Positions 56,570-64,000 of a stretch of 64,000 nt of DNA are shown one piece after another (within the stretch, counting starts at the first letter, position 1; each line of letters opens with the position of its first letter). Both the position numbers and the translations under genes were made by a program. Where the stretch lies: positions 1 to 64,000 of the forward strand of contig JAGTJM010000036.1 of assembly GCA_020747015.1 (NCBI GenBank), written 5' to 3'. The notes beneath the pieces are model-generated. The model did not search any database. It was given only the letters and a program-made list of their open reading frames with translations, and had not been told where the DNA came from. Source of the DNA: Pyrenochaeta sp. MPI-SDFR-AT-0127 (lineage: Eukaryota > Ascomycota > Dothideomycetes > Pleosporales > Cucurbitariaceae).

Positions 56570-57240
56570 TACCATGCTCAATCTAGAGCGAGGCCTAGCA
56601 GCAGCCAGTAACAAGGTAAGTGTCCCAAGGCCTAACCATAAAGATCGATGCTAGTGAAACGCAAGTTACTAAAGATTGCGTTGAAATATCGCAGGATGAC
56701 AGATACCAAAAACAGAGAAGAATTGCGAGATGAATGGTGCATTGCGCGCACAGAAGTTGCAATCCGACACTCAAATTGCTGATGCAGACTTAAAGTTGAA
56801 GCAGAAAGAAGATTGATTATCCACGAGTTAGAGCGGGAGATTATTGGATTGAAAATCGCTACCGCAGCTATGGAGAGGGAATCCCACGCATTGAAAGTCG
56901 GCCTATGAAACTCGCAGGCTTCGGAAAAGGTTACGAGCAGATCAAACACCAGTATGGTAATCCGCAGAATGCTTACAATGACCTGGAAGCGAACCGCGAT
57001 GACCTGGAGCAAAAGGTACGAATGTTGACAGATGCAACCCAGAAGAGACCCCACAATTCGGCCAATATCGTCGACCTGCGAATTCATTCTACTAGTGTAA
57101 ATAATGATGACCACGTTAACATTTTAAAGCACCATTAGAAGAGTCGTCTTGAGCTACAAATACTATCCTTTGAGAAGAAGTGAGCAGAAATTGCATTGCT
57201 TCAGGCTGAGATTACCGGGTTGTGTAGCCCATGATAGGTA
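56570..57240 (+). pseudogene. decayed coiled-coil protein gene
   Basis: Plus-strand pieces in different frames read as coiled coil: RLKVEAERRLIIHELEREII, then NPQNAYNDLEANRDDLEQKV and RMLTDATQK. Stops and frame changes between them (for example near 56810 and 56908) are not resolved by plausible introns. An opening ATG with a GTAAGT donor is present at 56572-56618. It may be a broken gene or one with a structure I cannot rebuild. No homologue recognised. Confidence 0.4.
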
Positions 57241-57773
57241 TTTACGGAAGTTCCCCCTTAATTGTCTTAAAATCCGGTTCAGTCAGCATAATCCTCTTGT
57301 GGCTACCTAGGCTTGGGTGTTCATGGGTAGGTGAAAATGCGTGACTAGAAAAGATGACATGTCCAAATGTGAGCAGAGAGCAGGTTTAGGGGTCATTTGG
57401 TCGTGTGCCATCCTCAGTATCTTCTCTAACAACCCGTTTGTGTATGGACGTAGTGGCAGTGAAGAATGCCGCCTTGCAAGTCTTGTTAGAATTATGAGAG
57501 GCCTCAATCAGATGGTGTGGATTCTACTGTAGACTTGTGCAGGAGTCGCTCAGCCATCGGACATCACTGAGGAGCTTTACGTGTCACACTCCCTCAAAAG
57601 ATCTGAATTAAATGGCAACTGAAAATCACATGGGACTGGGCGGGGTGTATATGCCTTGTCGTCCCTTTGCTTGGCAGTCGTCAACGCCTCGACGCAGGTA
57701 GCCCAAACGCACGCACCTCCGGGACCCACTGAGCCTCCACCTGACGCCAACTGCTAGGTGCCCCAACTCCGAC
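57241..57773. other. intergenic region upstream of TRS31
   Basis: About 530 bp, no gene seen. Confidence 0.45.
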
Positions 57774-58697
57774 ATGTCCAACATTCTACCGCTGCACCAC
57801 TCATACTACCCGACGCGCCAAAGCCCGCTTTCCTCCTCTGTACGCTCGCAGGAGCCCACGTCAACTACGTCATCCACATCTACCATACGCCCGCAATCAC
57901 AAACGCAACAGCAATCGCAATTCTTGGAAGCACGAGGACGGAACATAGCAATGAGCGGGAACGCAGGTCAAGCACCCGGATTACGCTATCCGTCGAATAA
58001 GAAGAGCATATATGATAGGAACCTTAATCGGAGTAAGAATGCGGAACTTAGTCGTGCGGCATTCGCATACCTATTCATCGAGATGATTGCATATGCACAA
58101 AAGGGAGCGAAGGATGTAGGGGATCTAGAGCAAAAGTATGTCAGAACTCACGATTTACTGGCCACAACAATATGATGCACAGTCTGTACCATTAAATAGG
58201 AAGGGTCCGTGTTGATAAGCCCTTGCAGATTGAACACCCAGGGCTACCCGATAGGTCTCCGTCTTCTTGACCTCCTCCTCTCCCGCTCCTCAAATCCTCT
58301 CGCTAGCATCCGGCCTACTCGAATACTGCCACTTCTTCAATTCATTGCGCAAACACTCTACAGGCACCTCTTTGGACGACCAGCAGACGCCTTAGAACGC
58401 TCGGGCACTGACCCGGGGCAGTACATGCTATTCGACAACGAACCCATGGTCAATCAGTACATTTCACTACCAAAGGAGCTGTCGAGCTTGAACTGTGCAG
58501 CCTTTGTAGCCGGTATCATTGAGGGCGTGTGCGATGGTGCTGGCTTCCCGACGGAAGGGGTCACGGCGCACAGTGTAGGGGAGCAAGATGAAGGGAAAGA
58601 TGCCAAGGGCATGTGGCCTGGAAAGACGGTGTTTTTAATCAAGTTCAAGCCAGAGGTACTAGAAAGGGAGGAGATCCTCGGACGAGGTGGTGGGTAA
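57774..58697 (+). CDS. trs31: TRAPP complex subunit Trs31 (TRAPPC5)
   Basis: Exons 57774..58135 and 58229..58697 (93-nt intron) encode 276 aa. After a Ser/Thr/Gln-rich fungal N-terminus (about 75 residues) comes KKSIYDRNLNRSKNAELSRA, typical of Trs31, FAYLFIEMIAYAQK, splice-rebuilt KLNTQGYPIGLRLLDLL, LFGRPADALERSG, and the C-terminal NCAAFVAGIIEGVCDGAGFP, which is the TRAPP/Bet3-fold core. Part of the TRAPP complexes that activate Rab1/Ypt1 in ER-to-Golgi traffic. A second ATG near residue 60 (AMSGNAG) lies just before the conserved region. Confidence 0.95.
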
Positions 58698-59344
58698 ACC
58701 TGGTCATCAGCCGCCCGAAATACCTTAAAGATGGAACAATTCCATACAGAGAATACATGCATAGCGAGGCGTCTTGGGCTTAATTGCATTGCTCAGTATT
58801 TACAGAGATAGCAACTTCCCTTTTGAATGAAGCTTGCATATACTGTCTCACACGTCCAATCGTTTCTTGGTTTTACTCATATTGCGTAAAGTTCAAACCT
58901 CGTACATAAATGATATGAGTACCTGCGGAAGTGAATGGAACATGTGTGGAATCATTGACTCATTTCTTGAATATACGTACGTGATTATGCGCGAGCACGT
59001 GACGGCCTAGCAGATTACAAATGCAGGTTGGCGAGAGCCCAGACTGCGTCTCCGAGCATTACCGTAGGGCATCGTTCAGCAGAGTGGAAGATTCTACAAT
59101 GTCGCGCAATAGTAGCCTAAGGCCTGTATAAAGCCACTGCCCGAGCCCCGTCGCGATAGTATCGTAGCACGCAGAATTCGATCACCAAAGATATAACAGT
59201 ACTACTTGAGGATTCACACTTCTCAACTGTTCGCGCAAACCTATACTACAAAGCTTACAATCAGTTAATCTACTGCGAGAGCAAACTACCTTATTGAGTT
59301 TCTCTGAGGGGCCCAACTTACCGAGTATACAAACGACATCCAAT
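58698..59344. promoter_or_regulatory. intergenic region upstream of thioredoxin
   Basis: About 650 bp of TRS31 3' region and thioredoxin promoter. No gene. Confidence 0.45.
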
Positions 59345-59818
59345 ATGCCGACAGAAATCTCAGCCCCGCTTCACTACCGCACCCTACTTACTGGCCACAC
59401 CTACCTCATTGCAGACTTCTACGCCACCTGGTGCCCACCATGTAAACAAATAGCCCCAATCTACGACCAGCTCTCTACCTCTCATTCTGCATCTGGAAAA
59501 TTTGCCTTCATCAAGGTCAATGTTGATGAGCAGAGAGAGCTTGCTGCACAGTACGGGGTTACTGCGATGCCAACATTTCTTCTGTTCAAAGACGGCAGGA
59601 AGATTGAAGAAATCAGGGGTGCAGATCCAAGGAAACTAAAAGCCGCGGTGGAGAGAGTATCAGAGGAACTACAGGCGGCGCAGGCAGCAGAGCAGAAAAC
59701 TGAAGCTAAGTCGGCGTCCGAGGCGAAGACGGCAGAAGCGTCAAATGAAGAAGAGGCGACAGTTAGTGGAAGTTACGGGATGACTGGGGGAAGCAACTGG
59801 AAAATGTCGCTCAATTAG
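59345..59818 (+). CDS. thioredoxin with WCPPC active site and acidic/Ala-rich tail
   Basis: Single exon, 157 aa from the ATG at 59345; the frame stays open upstream to a TTG at 59294, but no earlier ATG exists. The thioredoxin fold is complete: IADFYATWCPPCKQIAP, KVNVDEQRELAAQYGVTAMP (cis-Pro) and TFLLFKDGRKIEEIRGADP. The active site is WCPPC instead of the usual WCGPC; a Pro at that place alters redox behaviour in known variants. From about residue 110 a Glu/Ala/Ser-rich tail (SASEAKTAEASNEEEATVSG) is added, absent from classic thioredoxins. No targeting signal. Followed by a PDI on the same strand. Confidence 0.92.
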   Translation: MPTEISAPLHYRTLLTGHTYLIADFYATWCPPCKQIAPIYDQLSTSHSASGKFAFIKVNVDEQRELAAQYGVTAMPTFLLFKDGRKIEEIRGADPRKLKAAVERVSEELQAAQAAEQKTEAKSASEAKTAEASNEEEATVSGSYGMTGGSNWKMSLN

Positions 59819-60309
59819 ACGGTCACCTTTGCCAACCGGAAAGTGGCTCCTAGCAGTGTGGCTAAGAAGCTCTTTGATCTGGCTAGATGGAGCTTTATTG
59901 GGAAGAATTTGTTAGAGATGGATTCTTAGGAAGGGATATACCCATGGTTTTATGTCTGATATTTTTGTCGACGATAAATTATGTTTGCTTCTCAAATGCT
60001 CGTCTTTTGTGCTTCGACACATCGACCACTAGAAGTAGAATCAGTAGTGGATACATCATAACATGCTAGCTACCAGAGTCTTAATCATGTCCTACTAAGT
60101 TCCAAGCCACGTTATTTGTTGAGCCCAATTTGGATTTGTAAAGCCGTCAGAGAGCTGAAACGATTTGGGGAAAGGACACGTTAATGCCAAGATTTCGCCG
60201 CCACCGCAAGAGTCCTAAGTAGCTCTCTAGCTCCCCACCATATCCCGCTACTCCTCAGTACACTACCTGAGGCCTTGATTGACATTAAGAGCTTGAAAAC
60301 GCCATCAAA
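59819..60309. other. intergenic region upstream of PDI
   Basis: About 490 bp, no gene seen. Confidence 0.5.
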
Positions 60310-61452
60310 ATGCTGTTCAGTCGCCTGTTACCTACGGCACTCGCGCTTCTTCCTGCCCTTGCATCGGCTGAAGCAGTCCTTGACCTCGACACCTCGAATT
60401 TCGATGACATTGTCCTTAAATCCGGCAAGCCCGCGCTGGTAGAATTCTTCGCCCCGTGGTGCGGCCACTGCAAGAACCTCGCCCCCGTGTACGAGGAGCT
60501 CGCCACAGTGTTCCAGCATGCGTCGAACAAAGTTTCGGTAGCCAAGGTCGATGCGGATAACCATAAGTCACTGGGCAAGAGATTCGGTGTTTCTGGTTTC
60601 CCTACGCTGAAATGGTTCGATGGTAAGAGCGACAAGCCGGTTGATTACAATGGAGGGCGGGATTTGGAGAGTTTGAGCAAGTTCATTACGGAGAAGACGA
60701 GCATCAAGCCGAAGATCAAGGGCAAGTTGCCTAGCCAGGTCGTGTATCTGAATGACCAGACCTTCAAAGAGAAGGTCGGGAAGGATCAAGATGTACTTGT
60801 TGCATTTACTGCGCCGTGGTGCGGACGTACGTATTCGTCTATTGTCTGCGATTGTCGAAGCGCTTGAAGCTGATACAGAACAGACTGCAAAACGCTTGCC
60901 CCCATCTGGGAAACGGTCGCCAGCGACTTTGCAACCGAGGCGGGTGTTCTTATTGCCAAAGTCGACGCTGAAGCCGAAAACTCCAAAGCCCTCGCTTCCT
61001 CTCAAGGCGTCCAATCTTACCCCACGATAAAATACTTTCCAAAGGGTTCTACCGAACCGCTCCCATACGAAGGTGCTCGCGCCGAGAAGGACTTTGTTGA
61101 GTTTCTGAATGCAAACGCTGGCACCCACCGTGCGGTTGGTGGAGGTCTGGACGCTACGGGCGGCACTATCGAAGCGTTCAATGCCATCATTGAAAAATTC
61201 AATGGTGCGTTCGGCGATGGCACCGCGGAGGCGAAAAAGTTAGCCGAAAGTTTACAAGATAAGTACGCCCAGTACTACGTCAAGGTCTTTGAGAAGCTTG
61301 GTGCCAACAAGGGATATGCGGACAAGGAGCTCAAGCGTCTGCAGGGACTTATTGGCAAGGGCAACCTGGCACAGGAGAAGCTGGATGACTTGACCAGCAG
61401 AAGTAACATTTTGAGGAGATTCCTAGGCCTCGAGGAAAAGAGCGAGTTGTAG
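60310..61452 (+). CDS. ER protein disulphide isomerase, ERp38/TigA type
   Basis: Exons 60310..60826 and 60884..61452 (57-nt intron) encode 361 aa. Signal peptide MLFSRLLPTALALLPALASA, then two thioredoxin domains with APWCGHC sites (about residue 47 and, split by the intron, about residue 170; WCG|HCKTLAP). The C-terminal ERp29-like helical domain contains YAQYYVKVFEKLGANKGYAD. The last residues are EKSEL, an imperfect KDEL/HDEL-type retrieval signal. It catalyses disulphide formation in the ER. The intron interrupts the second CGHC between Gly and His, a position that makes unspliced product inactive. Confidence 0.96.
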
Positions 61453-61834
61453 ACGACTCATTTACATTTCGCAAAAGTAACGCTACGCATGGGTTACTTG
61501 GATGATTAGAAGACTATCGTTGACATGACTTGGCCAGAAAGACCACACCACAAGACTTCGCCAGCATAAAATAAGCATGCTGCAAGGCACTCATGTACGA
61601 GTTTGAGATTGATACGGCGTTGGCGAATCATGGCCACTTTAGTTCCACTCAAGCCATAGTGCTTCCTACATAAATATGTCCCCATGCGTAGTGTCATACG
61701 AAGCATCTGCGCATATCTATAACGCACAATAAAAAGGGCTGACATGATAATTTGCTCTGTTGATGTGAGATGTGACAATTGAACCTTGTCCAACTCGGAC
61801 CTTGGGTATGGCAGCGACGCCGTTTCGCTTCTAT
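61453..61834. other. convergent intergenic region
   Basis: About 380 bp between the stops of PDI and the HSBP1 homologue; nothing seen beyond presumed 3' UTRs. Confidence 0.45.
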
Positions 61835-62179
61835 TTATTTCGCTGATCCTGAGCCCTTGGTGCTCTCCCCAGCTTGAATGGTCGCCTCGAGATTGTCTAG
61901 TCGCCGCGACATATCGTCCACTGCTATAATTAGCCGTGGCGCGCATCGGGATCAGTTTCGCTGTTACTCTTTGAAAGAAGCTCACTGCTTATGGAAGTGA
62001 ATTTGGAATTTAATTGGTTGAGGAGGTCGTCGACGACGGCTGCTAGCTCGCCTGAACTATCGGCGTTGCTCGAATTCAGAGACTGTATTTCGCTTTAGCA
62101 GGCTTATGAATTGGGCGTAAAGAAGTGGCCGCACGTTGGTATCGCTGGCGCGGTCTGTTGACGGTCGCGGGGTATCCAT
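61835..62179 (-). CDS. heat shock factor-binding protein 1 (HSBP1) homologue
   Basis: Three short exons, 62179..62135, 62082..61968 and 61920..61835 (introns 52 and 47 nt, branch sites GCTAAAG and GCTAATT), give 81 aa; every exon is too short to show as an ORF. The protein reads ELAAVVDDLLNQLNSKF, TSISSELLSK, then MDDMSRRLDNLEATIQAG, which is the HSBP1 heptad-repeat coiled coil; the length matches the family (about 75-90 aa). HSBP1 forms trimeric or hexameric helices, binds HSF1 in animals and also has a role in WASH-complex assembly. Divergent from EBP2, 345 bp apart. Confidence 0.85.
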
Positions 62180-62524
62180 GTTCGGCGGCTCTGAACCAGC
62201 ACTGAGAAGACGTGAAATAGGATGCTGGATTGCTCAGGGCGCAGAGCTGCAGGGTCCCAGTGTCCTTCAAGATTCAAAAGTGTCCCTGAGGTAGTGCGTG
62301 CTAGGAGGCGAATGCTCAGATGCATTGAACCCACGTGATGGTCGCCGCGGCTGGTTGCCCGTTTCGTGGGCGGTGAGCCACTGGCGTCGACGCTAAATGT
62401 TTTCTCTGCCAAGAGTTCGCGACTTGCTGATAATTTTTGGGAGCTTTGAGGACGCATTTTCTCACATCCTGACCACACTCAACAATTCACTCCAGATTAC
62501 TCACAGCTCTCAAAGTCCTGCAGT
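62180..62524. promoter_or_regulatory. bidirectional promoter, HSBP1 homologue / EBP2
   Basis: 345 bp between divergent ATGs. Frames on the minus strand here (for example 62104-62478) run in other frames and are not genes. Confidence 0.5.
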
Positions 62525-63811
62525 ATGGCAAAGAGTAAACTCAAGTCAGCGCTGGACAATCAGAAAGGCCGAAACTTCAAACTCGAGAAGCAGCGCAAAC
62601 TAGAGAAAGAGGCTCGGAAACGACAAGAGAAGCGCGAGGCACAGAAATCACACACGCAAGATGACGACGGCATTGAGGCAGGTGGCGTGGCAGTGCCATT
62701 GGATGAAGTAGAGGTGAAGGCTAATGGCAAAACAAAGAAGTCAAAGAAGAACGGGGTGATCAAACCTGCGCCTGCGGTAGACCCAGAGTGGGAGACGGAT
62801 GGCAGCGAGGATAACGATGATAGCGAGTATGATGACGATATGCTGGAGCGACCCGCGCTGAATCTTTCACACCTCGAGGACAGCGAGAGCGATATCAGTT
62901 CTGACGAGGAGGAGATCCAAGAACACGAGGATGCAGAGGAAGAGGATGAGGAGGACATTCCTCTCTCAGATCTGGAGTCAATAGCCTCCGAAGACAAAGG
63001 CGACATCATTACCCATCAACGCCTTACAATTAACAACACTGCTGCTCTTACTGCCGCCCTCAATCGCATACAACTCCCCTACTCCAAACTCGCCTTCTCG
63101 GAATACCAGTCTGTCACAACCGACGAACCTGTGGATATCCCGGACGTTGAGGACGATCTTAACCGTGAGCTCGCATTCTATAAGCAGTGTCTCTCTGGAG
63201 TCAAAGATGCACGGAAAAGACTGAAGAAGGAAGGCGTGTCGTTTTCGCGGCCGGCAGACTACTTCGCTGAAATGGTGAAGAGTGATGAGCACATGGGTAA
63301 AATTAAGCAGAAGCTTATCGATGCGGCAGCAGGGAAGAAGGCCGCTGCTGAGGCTAGGAAGCAGAGGGATCTCAAGAAATTTGGAAAACAGGTTCAGGTC
63401 GCGAAGATGCAGGAACGCGCAAAGGAAAAGAAAGACACGATAGAAAAGATCCAAAACTTGAAGAGGAGTAAGTTTCATAAAAAATGTTGGGAGTCATATA
63501 CTAATTGTTCTTTAGAGCGTCAAGGTGCGGACATTACCGCGACGCACGAAGAGGACCTCTTCGACGTCGCCATCAACAACGATGAATCGAAATCCTCTAA
63601 CCACAGGCGCAACGACAGCGGCAAGTCCTTTAGCAAGCGCCAGAAAAAAGACGAAAAGTTCGGCTTTGGCGGCAAGAAGCGGCATGCAAAGAGTAATGAT
63701 GCACAATCTAGCGCAGATGGCAGGGGATTCTCAGTGAAGAGGATGAAGGGCAAACCTGCTGGTGGGGCTAGCAAACGTCCAGGGAAGGCCAGAAGGGCGA
63801 AGACACACTAA
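62525..63811 (+). CDS. EBP2: rRNA-processing protein Ebp2
   Basis: Exons 62525..63467 and 63516..63811 (48-nt intron, branch TACTAAT) encode 412 aa. A basic N-terminus (KSKLKSALDNQKGRNFKLEK) and an acidic stretch (DSESDISSDEEEIQEHED) lead to the Ebp2 core: DVEDDLNRELAFYKQCLSG, FSRPADYFAEMVKSDEHMGK, KQRDLKKFGKQVQVAKMQER and a C-terminal basic region with FGFGGKKR and KRPGKARRAKTH. Ebp2 acts in the nucleolus in 27S pre-rRNA processing and 60S subunit assembly. The intron is a multiple of three without stops, so the retained form stays open, but only splicing restores NLKRKRQGAD. Confidence 0.95.
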   Translation: MAKSKLKSALDNQKGRNFKLEKQRKLEKEARKRQEKREAQKSHTQDDDGIEAGGVAVPLDEVEVKANGKTKKSKKNGVIKPAPAVDPEWETDGSEDNDDSEYDDDMLERPALNLSHLEDSESDISSDEEEIQEHEDAEEEDEEDIPLSDLESIASEDKGDIITHQRLTINNTAALTAALNRIQLPYSKLAFSEYQSVTTDEPVDIPDVEDDLNRELAFYKQCLSGVKDARKRLKKEGVSFSRPADYFAEMVKSDEHMGKIKQKLIDAAAGKKAAAEARKQRDLKKFGKQVQVAKMQERAKEKKDTIEKIQNLKRSKFHKKCWESYTNCSLERQGADITATHEEDLFDVAINNDESKSSNHRRNDSGKSFSKRQKKDEKFGFGGKKRHAKSNDAQSSADGRGFSVKRMKGKPAGGASKRPGKARRAKTH

Positions 63812-64000
63812 GCTAACCTGGGCGTGCGACAGAGCGCGAAGTGGTGATAGTTACGGTGTGCATGCATATGGCGCATTGGTGTTTACTGAAATAGGGGGGG
63901 GCTCTTGTGGAAGTTTTATCTCTGTAGGTCATTGAGAGATACCAGTGCATAACAGCTTGATTCCCACCATACCATTATCCTGATCACATTTCGTTAGTAC
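63812..64000. other. EBP2 3' region
   Basis: Downstream sequence to the window end with a poly-G run (63895-63901). No gene. Confidence 0.4.

Noticed and set aside
1..64000. CRISPR arrays, rRNA genes, a biosynthetic gene cluster or a phage-like system
   Set aside because: No regularly spaced repeats, rRNA-like sequence, or PKS/NRPS/terpene core genes were seen; the content is ordinary fungal nuclear DNA.

Overview
The window looks like a chromosomal segment of a filamentous ascomycete, most likely a Dothideomycete (Pleosporales is my best guess). The reasons are about 50 short spliceosomal introns (mostly 45-65 nt) with CTRAY-type branch sites, fungal-type gene content, gene-dense near-50% GC DNA, and two sharply bounded AT-rich blocks in which CpA and TpG are almost absent, as left by repeat-induced point mutation (RIP).

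Layout. 1-2925: RIP-degraded nest of LTR-retroelement pieces; a Gypsy integrase chromodomain can still be read on the minus strand through stops. 2958-5818: a small two-exon gene at the very edge of the AT block, then HEM3 (haem synthesis). 6206-8320: a complete but dead Fot1/pogo-type Tc1-mariner element with 48-bp TIRs and a TA duplication. 8321-10183: gene-poor. 10184-10659: secreted RNase T1-like enzyme. 11615-30170: PEX11-like protein, bestrophin-like channel, Dma1-type FHA-RING ligase, MPP-alpha, Mpv17-family protein, a Pro/Gln-rich vWA protein, Gep4 phosphatase, SmD3, p34/Irc6-like adaptin-binding protein and a methyltransferase. 30171-41293: a sparser stretch holding a P-loop kinase, a Zn2Cys6 regulator, two small secreted or membrane proteins and relics of a sugar transporter and a glutaminase. 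41294-55054: CAMK-like kinase, VAC8, Pol III subunit RPC4, a WD40 protein and RNR2. 55055-63811: a decayed coiled-coil gene, TRS31, thioredoxin, an ER PDI, a hidden three-exon HSBP1 homologue and EBP2.

Most genes are unrelated housekeeping genes, not a cluster. Useful local links are: divergent pairs sharing promoters (Dma1/MPP-alpha, Gep4/SmD3, kinase/VAC8, HSBP1/EBP2); adjacent thioredoxin-fold genes (thioredoxin and PDI); and a dense set of ACGCGT boxes around and inside RNR2, suggesting MBF-type cell-cycle control.

The most unusual signals are three introns that appear to begin with GC rather than GT (HEM3, inside the zinc cluster of the regulator, and RPC4), the RIP asymmetry between the two transposon ends, and a small protein made of two related halves next to the AT block. 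I found no operon-like novel system, CRISPR array, rRNA or convincing tRNA. All functions are inferred from reading the sequence only.
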